From an endosymbiont 'TC1' of Trimyema compressum (GTDB taxonomy: Bacteria; Bacillota; TC1), in contig NZ_CP014607.1 of NCBI RefSeq assembly GCF_001584725.1, positions 1 through 35,795 of the forward strand: DNA of 35,795 bases, read 5' to 3'. The position numbers and the translations under genes are program-made. The notes beneath the pieces were generated by a model that was given only the letters and a program-made list of their open reading frames with translations, ran no database searches and had not been told where the DNA came from. Below, piece after piece: positions 8,400 through 16,284 of the stretch. Position 1 is the stretch's first letter. Each line of letters opens with the position of its first letter.

Positions 8400-8428
8400 A
8401 ATATAACACATCTTAAAAAAACTGTCAA
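8400..8428 (-). promoter_or_regulatory. Consensus sigma-A promoter of leader copy 1
   Basis: On the minus strand TTGACA, exactly 17 bp, TATATT. The identical arrangement occurs at 31155-31183. Transcription would start near 8393 and run toward lower coordinates. Confidence 0.75.
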
Positions 8429-8519
8429 ACTTTTATAGTATTTTTTTGTATTTACTTCAGCTTTTTCTCTAAATTTCATAACTTTTTGGGTTATAGCGTT
8501 AATTATCTCCTCACCTATT

Positions 8520-8626
8520 CATTTCTTTTGCCGTTTAAAAGCATTTAAATACCCCTAGAAGCTTCTCAAATCATTTTTAGGTAATTATCTATACCCTGGA
8601 GATTTGAACGTCTCCTGGGGCTGTTT
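8520..8626 (+). repeat. Dispersed ~110-bp element, copy 2
   Basis: Matches copy 1 nearly base for base up to the GGAGA…TCTCC hairpin, then ends in GGCTGTTT without the longer tail. About 65 bp on its left (8455-8519, with ACTTTTTGGGTTATAGCGTT) is shared only with the copy at 35413, so these two belong to one larger duplicated segment. It lies just downstream of the coiled-coil gene ending at 8638. Confidence 0.8.
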
Positions 8627-8637
8627 AAAAAACAAAC

Positions 8638-9039
8638 TTACAAATTGTAACTTACAAATCCTAATATAACAGTTATAATCATTGTGATAAATATAGCCTT
8701 TGAAGTATTTCTTTCCGCTGTTAATCTTTTTTCAGCCTCTTTACGCTCTTCACTTAATCTATCCTCAGCTATTTTACGCTCTTCACTTAATCTAGCCTCA
8801 GCTATTTTACGCTCTTCACTTAATCTTCTTTCTTCCGCTCTTAATCTTTTTTCAGCCTCTTTACGCTCTTCACTTAATCTTCTTTCTTCCGCTCTTAACC
8901 TAGCCTCAGCCTCTTTACGCTCTTCACTTAATCTAGCCTCAGCAAATCTTCTGTCTTCATCCATCTTAGCTAGAAATCTTTGCATAAACTTTTCGTGTTC
9001 ATAAAAGACATCCTTTTCAACGTAGTTTTTATTTTCCAT
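8638..9039 (-). CDS. Coiled-coil repeat protein with C-terminal membrane anchor, member 1
   Basis: 133 residues. Residues 1-32 form a conserved head (VEKDVF, EHEKFMQRFLAKMDEDRRF). Residues about 33-108 are 11-residue repeats of the type ARLSEERKEAE, giving a long charged coiled coil. Then comes AERNTSKA and a C-terminal hydrophobic segment (about 112-130) that should anchor it in the membrane. Two paralogues lie at 29811 and 30275, all with the same leader AAGGAGAGATTAAA before the ATG. The number and order of repeats differ, as expected for slippage. No enzyme motif. Head, variable coiled coil and tail anchor is also the plan of Borrelia Bdr proteins, which are likewise carried on phage-plasmids; I infer analogy, not homology. 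Function unknown. Confidence 0.75.
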   Translation of the reverse strand: MENKNYVEKDVFYEHEKFMQRFLAKMDEDRRFAEARLSEERKEAEARLRAEERRLSEERKEAEKRLRAEERRLSEERKIAEARLSEERKIAEDRLSEERKEAEKRLTAERNTSKAIFITMIITVILGFVSYNL

Positions 9040-9086
9040 TTTAATCTCTCCTTAAAATATAATCTAGTTTCTTTATAATCTAGTTT

Positions 9087-9207
9087 CATTTGCCGTTTAA
9101 AAGCATTTAAATACCCCTAGAAGCTTCTCAAATCGTTCTTATGTATTAGTTTATATCCTGGAGATTTGAACGCCTCCTGAGGCTGTTTTTTTAATTCTTA
9201 GGTTTTA
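9087..9207 (+). repeat. Dispersed ~110-bp element, copy 3
   Basis: Same core as copy 1, more diverged in the middle (CGTTCTTATGTATTAGTTTA). It lies between the coiled-coil gene and the AEP primase gene and is followed by a portal-gene-like fragment, as at 35413. The right arm of the hairpin reads CCTCC instead of TCTCC. Confidence 0.8.
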
Positions 9208-9260
9208 GTTTTTTAAAAGTTTGTCTTGTTGATTTAATATTTACTCAAAAACAAAGATTC
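9208..9260 (-). pseudogene. Shrunken portal-gene fragment
   Basis: The segment TTTTTTAAAAGTTTGTCTTG followed by TTGATTTAATATTT matches the first codons of the portal gene (24384-24421) and is fused directly to the dispersed element that normally lies past the portal stop (23043). This is what a deletion of almost the whole portal gene at short TTTTTAAA homology would leave. Non-coding now. Confidence 0.45.
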
Positions 9261-9277
9261 AGCATACTATATATTTT

Positions 9278-10654
9278 TTATTTTTTATATTTATATATCG
9301 TAACACGCGAAACGCTTAGAGCCTTTGCTGCTTCTGTCACTGTAGCCATTGGATGTTCTTCAAGATAGTCCTTGACCATTTTTTCTTTTCTTGGTCTGCC
9401 ATTTTCATTTCGCAATTCTCCATTTAGACGATCAAATTCCTGCATATATATAATTCTTTTTAAGTGATTTATTTGCTTACGGTAATTCCGCCTATTCTTT
9501 TGAATATGAATCCCTGTTAACTCAGAGATAGTCTCAATTGGAAAGGTAATATAGTCATCATTAAACGCCTTAAGGGCTGAAAGAACATCTGCTCTTGTAA
9601 AATGATTATCTTCAGTAGAAGTCAAGCTATCTAAATGATCTATCAGTGAAAAAGCATCGTTCTCAAGTTCTTCTCTACTTAAACCACACTTCTTTGCATA
9701 AATAGCAAGACACATCACACCATAATATCTATGCCCTTCACATATTTCAGATTTAACTTTTTTATGCCACCAGTCATATAGATCACGTTTAACTGTCCAG
9801 TATGCTTTCTTTTCACCTTTTACTATTCTCTTTTCGTACCATTCTGGATACTTTTCTTTTGCTTCTGACAATGACAATGAACGCTTAGAACGCTTTGAAC
9901 TCTTAGAATTAAACTGAGTTACCCTGTTTTCTTGAGTTACCCTGTTTTCTTCCTCCACAAACTCATTTAAATACTCAATAGATACTTTATCTCCGACCAT
10001 ATAAGCCTGTGTTCTAGTACCTTTTTTTGTAATTCCACCCACCAGTCTAAACCCTTGAAAGATAGATTGATACTGTATATTGTCATATAAGCTGGTAACA
10101 AATTCATTCCACAACTTATGTGTGAGTTCGTTTTTTAAATTATTTATTTGAACAATATTTCTTTCAAAGCAAGGGATAGGCTTTAAAAGAACATAATAAA
10201 TGTGCAATCCATTCCCAGAATTCACAATATAAGTTGGTTTAGGTAAATGATTACTAGGACCATTCCCATCCATTTGATAGAATAAATCAACTATATATTG
10301 CTTTTTAGTCATCCCATCCAGATCAATTGCTATAGCATAAATTAACCTGGCATTAGCACTGCGTCTTGACTTTCCAATATAACTAATAGGACTCAATAAT
10401 ATGAAGGATTGACGTTGTAATAATACATCCAGCATATCCAAATCATCAGTAATAGTATAACGTTTAATATTTCTTTTTTGTTTAGTTTCAGAAAGAAGCT
10501 CAATAGCAATAGCATTATACTTACCTTGAGTATAGATACCTTTTCTTTGTAATTCACCTAAAGGAAAGATAGATCTATAGAAATCTTTAGGGTCTATAGC
10601 ATCACAATATGTATTCAAATAATCAGCTTTAAAATCAATAGTATTATTAGACAT
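9278..10654 (-). CDS. AEP-type primase / replication protein with C-terminal HTH
   Basis: 458 residues. The N-terminal half carries the marks of an archaeo-eukaryotic primase (PrimPol-like) domain: AIAIDLDGM (metal-binding acidic pair) near residue 110, then NSGNGLHIYYVL near 143. The middle is helical and charged. The last 25 residues (TVTEAAKALSVSRVTIYKYK) form a helix-turn-helix of the kind used to bind an origin or promoter. ATG 10654 is chosen because GGAGG lies upstream; the frame stays open for another 123 codons, but only because the 18-bp repeats (10672-10995) are a multiple of three. Such genes serve as initiator-primases of plasmids and satellites, and the repeats in front could be the binding sites. 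Dispersed element copy 3 lies past its stop. Confidence 0.75.
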   Translation of the reverse strand: MSNNTIDFKADYLNTYCDAIDPKDFYRSIFPLGELQRKGIYTQGKYNAIAIELLSETKQKRNIKRYTITDDLDMLDVLLQRQSFILLSPISYIGKSRRSANARLIYAIAIDLDGMTKKQYIVDLFYQMDGNGPSNHLPKPTYIVNSGNGLHIYYVLLKPIPCFERNIVQINNLKNELTHKLWNEFVTSLYDNIQYQSIFQGFRLVGGITKKGTRTQAYMVGDKVSIEYLNEFVEEENRVTQENRVTQFNSKSSKRSKRSLSLSEAKEKYPEWYEKRIVKGEKKAYWTVKRDLYDWWHKKVKSEICEGHRYYGVMCLAIYAKKCGLSREELENDAFSLIDHLDSLTSTEDNHFTRADVLSALKAFNDDYITFPIETISELTGIHIQKNRRNYRKQINHLKRIIYMQEFDRLNGELRNENGRPRKEKMVKDYLEEHPMATVTEAAKALSVSRVTIYKYKK

Positions 10655-10671
10655 AAAATATTCCCCCTCCT

Positions 10672-10995
10672 TAATACAAAGATATATATTAATACAAAGA
10701 TATATATTAATACAAAGATATATATTAATACAAAGATATATATTAATACAAAGATATATATTAATACAAAGATATATATTAATACAAAGATATATATTAA
10801 TACAAAGATATATATTAATACAAAGATATATATTAATACAAAGATATATATTAATACAAAGATATATATTAATACAAAGATATATATTAATACAAAGATA
10901 TATATTAATACAAAGATATATATTAATACAAAGATATATATTAATACAAAGATATATATTAATACAAAGATATATATTAATACAAAGATATATAT
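10672..10995. repeat. 18-bp tandem array, 18 perfect units
   Basis: Eighteen head-to-tail copies of an 18-bp unit reading TAATACAAAGATATATAT (plus strand), ending 17 bp upstream of the AEP primase start. All units are identical, which implies recent expansion or homogenisation. It may be an iteron origin or an autoregulatory operator for that protein. In the minus strand it reads as (INIYLC)n in frame with the gene, which I regard as accidental. Confidence 0.85.
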
Positions 10996-11081
10996 TAATT
11001 ATATGTGGGGACATACAGGACATACAGGACGCTTATTTTATCAATGTTTTTTGTACACTTTATATTTATAATACTACATCA

Positions 11082-11280
11082 TTTATTTTTAGAAGTCAAG
11101 CTAAATTTTAGATAAAAACAACCTAATGAAATATGCATTATTATATACAAAATACATATATAATCAATGCAGTATTTGTACACTTTATATGCATTATATA
11201 TGCATTATATGCATTATATATACAGGATGTTTATTTTTAGAAGTCAAGCTAAATTTTAGATAAAAACAACCTAATGAAAT
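11082..11280 (-). promoter_or_regulatory. Duplicated 51-bp promoter-like segment
   Basis: A 51-bp sequence (TTTATTTTTAGAAGTCAAGC…) occurs at 11082-11132 and again at 11230-11280, and TTTGTACAC occurs at 11051, 11176 and 11318. On the minus strand each copy gives AGCTTGACTTCTAAAAATAA, a good -35 with an A/T-rich upstream element, pointing toward the amidase side for the right copy and toward the AEP primase for the left copy; the -10 boxes are less clear. Nothing in 11024-11334 looks coding. Confidence 0.35.
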
Positions 11281-11334
11281 AATATATTATACAAAATACT
11301 TATTTAATCAATGTAGTATTTGTACACCCTTTAC

Positions 11335-11943
11335 TTAGAGCATTTCTTTAGAGCCTGTCTTAATTTCATACTGAACACCTAATGTATTTAATAATGCTCT
11401 TGCATGACTATAGACTAGACTTTCAGAGCTGTCTTTACCCTTTAATGTTTTAGCCTCATATGGATTGGTAACAAAGGCTAATTCAAAAATAAAAGCAGTA
11501 GGTTTAGTTCTACCTATAAAACCAAAATCATTGCCACATTTAACGCCTCTAAAAGGCATTTCAAGTTTGCTATATACTGGTTGAAGTAGTTTAGCTAGTC
11601 TATTTGCCATTTCATTGCTTTTAGTATTGGTATGACAAAGTATTTCCCATCCTCTAGCCTTTTGATTACTTGATGCATTTAAATGATAGTCAATGGCTAA
11701 GGTGTTTTCGCCTGATAGATAGTTATTATTAACAAAAGTTACTGCACCATTAACATCACTATTAGCATCGCTTCCATTAGGCACTTTAATATGCTTAAAA
11801 GGACTTCTGTAATTAAAACAATTATCCAAAACCCAACGAACACGATCTATAAATTCTGAGCAATAATCTCTTTCATTTAATCCATTGCCACAAGCACCAG
11901 GATCACTGCCCCCATGACCACCGCTAATTAATAGTTTACTCAT
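11335..11943 (-). CDS. N-acetylmuramoyl-L-alanine amidase (Amidase_3), endolysin
   Basis: Cuts the bond between muramic acid and the stem peptide to lyse the host wall. The zinc enzyme motifs are complete: SGGHGG with His10, Glu24 in NERDY, His near 87 in DYHLNAS, and a late Glu in FELAFVTNP. The start at 11943 (MSKLLISGG) has GGAGG eight bases upstream. A second start at 12024 in the same frame, also with AAGGAG at good spacing, adds 27 hydrophilic residues (MQMADWKENCNEKSTDSSES…), so two forms may be made. No signal peptide; it lies directly after the holin gene, a standard lysis cassette. It shares ancestry with the first domain of the protein from 12413-13531. Confidence 0.85.
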   Translation of the reverse strand: MSKLLISGGHGGSDPGACGNGLNERDYCSEFIDRVRWVLDNCFNYRSPFKHIKVPNGSDANSDVNGAVTFVNNNYLSGENTLAIDYHLNASSNQKARGWEILCHTNTKSNEMANRLAKLLQPVYSKLEMPFRGVKCGNDFGFIGRTKPTAFIFELAFVTNPYEAKTLKGKDSSESLVYSHARALLNTLGVQYEIKTGSKEML

Positions 11944-12038
11944 ATATTTCACCTCCTTTTTACAACTTTCGCTAGAGTCCGTACTTTTTTCATTGCAATT
12001 TTCTTTCCAATCAGCCATTTGCATTTTATATACTCCTT

Positions 12039-12305
12039 TTAATGTAATTCTTGATAGTCCTGAACTCTTGGGCTATCCTTAAATCCTTTAGTAGTAGGGT
12101 CATTAATAGCGTTTATTAAGCTCGTTCCTATTAGTAATAATACATAAGGATTAGAAATGGCTAATAAAATCAGTTCAAAAAATTTAGAAAAGCTAGTTAT
12201 ATCCTCTACATTAACTCCAAAATAACCCATTACTGGAAGAACAACGGACCATATAACTTGAGTTATGAATACAGGATTTTTTAGCCTTAGTTTTAAATTA
12301 ATCAT
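12039..12305 (-). CDS. Holin, phi-LC3 family
   Basis: 88 residues. RLKNPVFITQVIWSVVLPVM at the start, a second hydrophobic segment with ISNPYVLLLIGTSL, and INDPTTKGFKDS at the end are the hallmarks of phi-LC3-type holins of Bacillota phages. Two membrane segments (about 12-30 and 50-66). It opens the membrane at the end of infection so that the amidase can reach the wall. ATG 12305 has GGAGG; the amidase long-form start lies 14 bp past its stop. Confidence 0.9.
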   Translation of the reverse strand: MINLKLRLKNPVFITQVIWSVVLPVMGYFGVNVEDITSFSKFFELILLAISNPYVLLLIGTSLINAINDPTTKGFKDSPRVQDYQELH

Positions 12306-12412
12306 TTTTCTTACCTCCTTTTTTAAATTAATTAGACTTTTTTATTGAGAAAAAATATCCACATTAGGGGTTAAAACAACCTATTACCTTGAGGAGTGTA
12401 GATAATAAACCC

Positions 12413-13531
12413 TTAAACTTTAATAATATATCTTATACCATCTTCATTTGGAATAAGGGGCATTTTAATTTTGTCCTCAGAGTCCGGTAAATTAATTTTT
12501 GCAACTAAATCAACAAATAGGTTTCTGTCATATTCCTGTCCGTCACAAAGTCTCCATCCAGTAGGTATATCCCCACCCATATATCTTACAATCGTTCCAA
12601 TAGGAGCTATGGTAGATATTGTCTTAGATAAACTTATAAACACCATGCCTATAGAAGCTATGTTTTTCACTTCGAATATTTCATTATTTATTTTTTTTAA
12701 AGTTTCGGTTATGTTTTTTAAAGGACTTGTACAATCGCAAGCTAATTCCCTTTGTATTCTTGCTGCTTCTTCAAAATAATTCACGTTTTTTAAAGCATTT
12801 ATATTGTTTCTTATTTTACCAATAGATACTTCAATCTTTTCTAAAGGCGGTTCTGAAATGGGTTCTATTTTAGGTTCTATTTTAGGTGGTTTAGGTTCTA
12901 TTTTAGGTGGTGGTGGCAGTGTAAAATTAAATTTATCTGTATAGTTATTCTTAATAGAATATTTATTACCAAGTATTAATTTTACTAAAGCCTCCGCATG
13001 TCCATAAACTAAGTATTCTGAACCCACCCACGCATCATTTAAGACTAAAACATCATTAGAATTACTGACACATGCTATCTCACAAATCAGCGCTAGGGGC
13101 TTAACTAACGATATATAGCCTCTTCTATTGCCAACTGAATTACCAATACTGCCAAGACCAGCTCTTTTATAAGCAGGTTGTAAGTGCTCTAAATAAGCCT
13201 TAGCGTAACCTAAAGAGTGATTATCATTATGATGATAAATTTTAGCGCCACTTGTAGTAGCATTGCCGGCAATTCCTAAATGGAAGTCGACAGCAATTGT
13301 ATTCACTACTGATTTTCGTTTATAAAGTTCATTAATTTCTTGTGCGGCATTCGATATCCTAGGTGTTGTTATTCTTATAATTTCAAGCTGTTCCTGATAA
13401 TTAAAACAATTTCTCAAGACCCATTCAACACGATTGACAAACGTAGGTATATAGTTTTTTTCTAAAATACCCTTTCCATTATTACCTCCGTCGTCGCTTG
13501 AAAATGAAGAACTAATATATAAAACATTCAC
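12413..13531 (-). CDS. Inactive amidase-like domain fused to a phage tail-collar domain
   Basis: 372 residues, GTG start with AGGAGG. Residues 1-185 align with the amidase of 11335-11943 without gaps at the start: FVNRVEWVLRNCFNY matches FIDRVRWVLDNCFNY, and VDFHL matches IDYHL. The first zinc histidine is lost (SSFSS for GGHGG, Phe10 for His10) while Glu24, the middle His and the late Glu (CEIAC) remain. Residues about 205-230 are a Pro/Lys linker (PPPPKIEPKPPKIEPK), then a helical part, then a Phage Tail Collar motif (PIGTIVRYMGGDIPTGWRLC, then DGQ) near the end. I infer a tail-fibre or adhesin that uses the dead amidase fold to bind the wall. It lies between tail genes and the holin. Confidence 0.75.
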   Translation of the reverse strand: MNVLYISSSFSSDDGGNNGKGILEKNYIPTFVNRVEWVLRNCFNYQEQLEIIRITTPRISNAAQEINELYKRKSVVNTIAVDFHLGIAGNATTSGAKIYHHNDNHSLGYAKAYLEHLQPAYKRAGLGSIGNSVGNRRGYISLVKPLALICEIACVSNSNDVLVLNDAWVGSEYLVYGHAEALVKLILGNKYSIKNNYTDKFNFTLPPPPKIEPKPPKIEPKIEPISEPPLEKIEVSIGKIRNNINALKNVNYFEEAARIQRELACDCTSPLKNITETLKKINNEIFEVKNIASIGMVFISLSKTISTIAPIGTIVRYMGGDIPTGWRLCDGQEYDRNLFVDLVAKINLPDSEDKIKMPLIPNEDGIRYIIKV

Positions 13532-13549
13532 TTATATTTCACCTCCTTT

Positions 13550-13801
13550 TTAAAATATTAATTTAAAGATTTCTGTTAATATCATAGCGCCTAAACTTGA
13601 TGCTATGGCTATAAAAATAATAAAATAATTCTTTGGTTTTTCTAATTTATTTTTAATTTCCAAAATGTCTTCTATGATATTTTCTTGTTTTGTGGTAATG
13701 GCCGATATTTTAACAAAAACAGTTGTTAGTTGTTTTTGCGTGTCTTCGATAGTAGTAATTTTATCAATAAGTTCTGTTAGTTGTTTTCCATATAAATCCA
13801 T
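13550..13801 (-). CDS. XhlA-like small coiled-coil membrane protein
   Basis: 83 residues: a coiled coil at about 5-55 (IEDTQKQLTTVFVKI, then NIIEDILEIKNKLEKPKN) followed by one C-terminal hydrophobic segment (about 58-80). This is the layout of XhlA-type proteins, which act with holins in Bacillota phages. It lies in the tail-end/lysis region, ahead of the collar fusion gene. ATG 13801 has GGAGGAG. No sequence signature is strong enough to be certain. Confidence 0.55.
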   Translation of the reverse strand: MDLYGKQLTELIDKITTIEDTQKQLTTVFVKISAITTKQENIIEDILEIKNKLEKPKNYFIIFIAIASSLGAMILTEIFKLIF

Positions 13802-13828
13802 TTTATCTCCTCCTTTTTTATAAAAAAA

Positions 13829-14269
13829 CTATAAGCACTTAATAATTACCCCTATATCATTTTTTGATAAATTGGGTATAGTAAACTCAGTATTTGTATG
13901 CTCACAAAGTGCCCAAAGTATAGGGTATTGTTCTTTTTTATAAGTTTTCCCATCACAGAAAAGCCAATTTATAGATAACTTTTTTACTTCTTTATGTATA
14001 TTAATAATAGTGCCAATAGGGAATTTTTTATCAATAGCATCCCTAAGCGTTTTCGAAGGTCCGATTGCTTCAGAAATTTCGAGCTTTATATCCTCTGATA
14101 TTTCTGCTAACTCGTTGATACACTCTATATAATAAATACTTATAGACTCACTAATCTTAGCGACATCTTCAAAATATAATGTTGTTAGATAATTATTAGC
14201 TTGCTGTTTTATGTTTTGAAGTTTCTGTTCAATTGCCTCTAATTTATTTAATTCAAGCTTTTCATCCAT
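13829..14269 (-). CDS. Small tail protein with tail-collar motif
   Basis: 146 residues. The N-terminal two thirds are helical. The last 60 residues read FPIGTIINIHKEVKKLSINW, then LFCDGKTYKKEQYPILWALC, which matches the Phage Tail Collar pattern (PIGTI…W…CDG) also seen at the end of the 372-residue neighbour. It is probably a fibre or baseplate appendage. ATG 14269 has AAGGAG. The two collar proteins probably arose by duplication of their C-terminal parts. Confidence 0.65.
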   Translation of the reverse strand: MDEKLELNKLEAIEQKLQNIKQQANNYLTTLYFEDVAKISESISIYYIECINELAEISEDIKLEISEAIGPSKTLRDAIDKKFPIGTIINIHKEVKKLSINWLFCDGKTYKKEQYPILWALCEHTNTEFTIPNLSKNDIGVIIKCL

Positions 14270-14294
14270 TTTAAAATCTCCTTTTTTTTATATT

Positions 14295-15149
14295 TTATAT
14301 CACTCTTTTTTCTAAAATAATAAAATGATCATCTAAGGCTTTTGCTTTATCTTTTTTTTCAAAAACAATTACATTTTCTTTTTCATTTAAATACAGGCTG
14401 TCTATGGTGAAAAACCTTCTATTGCCCGAATATTTATATTCAGTTATTTCTATTTGAGTAAAGTTATTAACTTTAATTGTATAATTGCCCGGAATATTAT
14501 CAGTATTATTAATAACGGTATATACAGTAACAGCGGCTTTTTTATCTAAATAAAAATATATAAAATTCCTGTCGTTTCTTATATCTGTATGTAGAAACGA
14601 GGCATGTTTACCCTTACAAAATTGATTGATTGGAAAATGCCCTTCTAGCTTAACTGCTGCTTCTGGGAATACTAAAAATATATAAGTCACTTTAAGAATG
14701 CCTAAAATCGACTCTTCTTCCTTTTCTTCAATTTTCATAAAAACCGGTTTGCCTCTAAAAAAATACCCTGGATATTTAGAAATTTCTATTTCTATTTCTT
14801 TATTAAGATCTAATAAAAGTTTATTTAATTGTTGAACTTTTAAATAAGCATCTGATTCTCTTTCCACTTCAGTTTTGCCTGACCCAAAAATATTAATCGT
14901 AACTGTAATCTCTCTATTTTCGTAAATATTAACATCATCAAAATAATAAGATAAATCAACAAAACCTTGTTTAGCTGGGTATTCATGTATTATTTTTTTT
15001 TTAATAACATCAGAAATTGTTACATTAATTAACGACAGTGAGGATGAGTTATTAATATAATCTTCAAATGTGTCTTCATCTATATCTTTTCTGTCCCTTA
15101 TTCTAAAATATCTTTTTGATTGGCCTATTACCGCTTCATTATTATCCAT
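14295..15149 (-). CDS. Distal tail protein (Dit-like)
   Basis: 284 residues. Residues about 45-125 (KKKIIHEYPAKQGFVDLSYY, then REITVTINIFG) match the N-terminal beta-sandwich of Dit-type baseplate proteins of siphoviruses, and the rest is beta-rich. Dit forms the hexameric ring between tail tube and receptor-binding proteins. It begins 1 bp after the stop of the hub gene, so the two are translated together; in many phages Dit precedes the hub, here it follows it. Assigned by pattern and position. Confidence 0.6.
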   Translation of the reverse strand: MDNNEAVIGQSKRYFRIRDRKDIDEDTFEDYINNSSSLSLINVTISDVIKKKIIHEYPAKQGFVDLSYYFDDVNIYENREITVTINIFGSGKTEVERESDAYLKVQQLNKLLLDLNKEIEIEISKYPGYFFRGKPVFMKIEEKEEESILGILKVTYIFLVFPEAAVKLEGHFPINQFCKGKHASFLHTDIRNDRNFIYFYLDKKAAVTVYTVINNTDNIPGNYTIKVNNFTQIEITEYKYSGNRRFFTIDSLYLNEKENVIVFEKKDKAKALDDHFIILEKRVI

Positions 15150-15150
15150 T

Positions 15151-16275
15151 TTATTTCCCCCTATAAATCTTAGCTAGCGTCTTTATGTAGTTAAATTTTA
15201 TGTTTTTTAATTCTATTTTTTTTACGTAAGGTGCTGAGAGATCAAAGTTTATTTTTTTTATGAAAAATTCGGCAGTAGTACCTAAAGCTTCATTAATTAT
15301 TTTTATTTTTCTATTAAGTTTAACTATATTTTTTTGATCAATAAATTCAATATTAAATGACGTTTGAGGTTCTTTAGCTAATGTTAATTGTCTCTTAACC
15401 TCTGATTCAATTACAGCTAAATTATCAATGTCACAAGTTCTGTTAACTCTAAAAGACCCATATTTTTTTATAGAAATAGGATCTGTTGTTTTAGCAACAG
15501 CAGTTACTGTAGTGTTCTGAACTTCCTTTCCGCTTAAATAAATACAATTAGCAAAAGATGAATAATCAAATTCATCGCTGTAGTTATAAACTAGATCTCC
15601 GTATTTAAAAGAAGCTATCGTAGCATCATCCTGTTTATTAAAATAAAATATATGCATATGTGTATTAAAATCATAAATAAAGTTTAGATTTAATTCATAA
15701 AAATGAATACTATCTAAAATAAGCCTGTTTAAGGACTCTTCTTCATTGTAAGATGCACTAAATTGTTTTATTACTTGATCCGTTTTTTGTTTATCAAAAC
15801 TATATCTATTCACATCAAATTCTTCTTGACAGCCTTGTAATGACATTAAAATAGAATCTATAAAGTTTTTTGAAGTATACTTATACTCCCTAATGTTTTT
15901 ATCTTTTATAACATTATTAATTACACATACAGGTCTATATTTAAAGAAAATATGACTAGAGATACAAGTTATTTCCATCCCTATATTAAGGTTTTCGTCA
16001 GCAAAAGATTTTCTATTAAGTAAAATTCCTGTGAATATTTGTTCGTGTCCTTTTTCATTTTCCTCTTCTACAACGATATCTGTCTCTAAGGGTAGTAATT
16101 TTTTAAAAGCTTCGTTGTTTGGATAGATTTTAAAAAGAAAAGAACCTATCTTGTTAGAAGTTATATCAATAACAGCTTCAGTTATATTATTAGTGAGATT
16201 ATATAAATCGGAGGTATGTATCTTAAATTTTCCATAACTATTATTATAACCATAAACATTAAAATTTATTTTCAT
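15151..16275 (-). CDS. Baseplate hub / tail-associated protein (Tal or gp44-like)
   Basis: 374 residues, between the tape-measure gene and the Dit-like gene. The beta-rich product resembles hub proteins of the gpD/gp44/Prophage_tail group: an N-terminal part with TSNKIGSFLFKIYPNNEAF, and a later NTTVTAVAKTTDPISIKKYG segment followed by a helix and KIKIINEALG, the usual order of domain swaps in these trimers. No peptidase motif is visible, so it may be only structural. ATG 16275 with AGGAG. Confidence 0.6.
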   Translation of the reverse strand: MKINFNVYGYNNSYGKFKIHTSDLYNLTNNITEAVIDITSNKIGSFLFKIYPNNEAFKKLLPLETDIVVEEENEKGHEQIFTGILLNRKSFADENLNIGMEITCISSHIFFKYRPVCVINNVIKDKNIREYKYTSKNFIDSILMSLQGCQEEFDVNRYSFDKQKTDQVIKQFSASYNEEESLNRLILDSIHFYELNLNFIYDFNTHMHIFYFNKQDDATIASFKYGDLVYNYSDEFDYSSFANCIYLSGKEVQNTTVTAVAKTTDPISIKKYGSFRVNRTCDIDNLAVIESEVKRQLTLAKEPQTSFNIEFIDQKNIVKLNRKIKIINEALGTTAEFFIKKINFDLSAPYVKKIELKNIKFNYIKTLAKIYRGK

Positions 16276-16284
16276 TGATTTCTC

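Noticed and set aside
8684-9004. Plus-strand frame opposite the coiled-coil gene (also at 29821 and 30351)
   Set aside because: Mirror image of the repeat-rich gene; Ser/Leu/Arg repeats with no ribosome site.
10672-10995. CRISPR array
   Set aside because: Units are directly adjacent without unique spacers, and no cas gene is present; the same holds for the other arrays.
10655-11023. N-terminal 123-codon extension of the AEP primase made of INIYLC repeats
   Set aside because: It exists because 18-bp repeats keep the frame open; GGAGG and a normal start lie at 10654.
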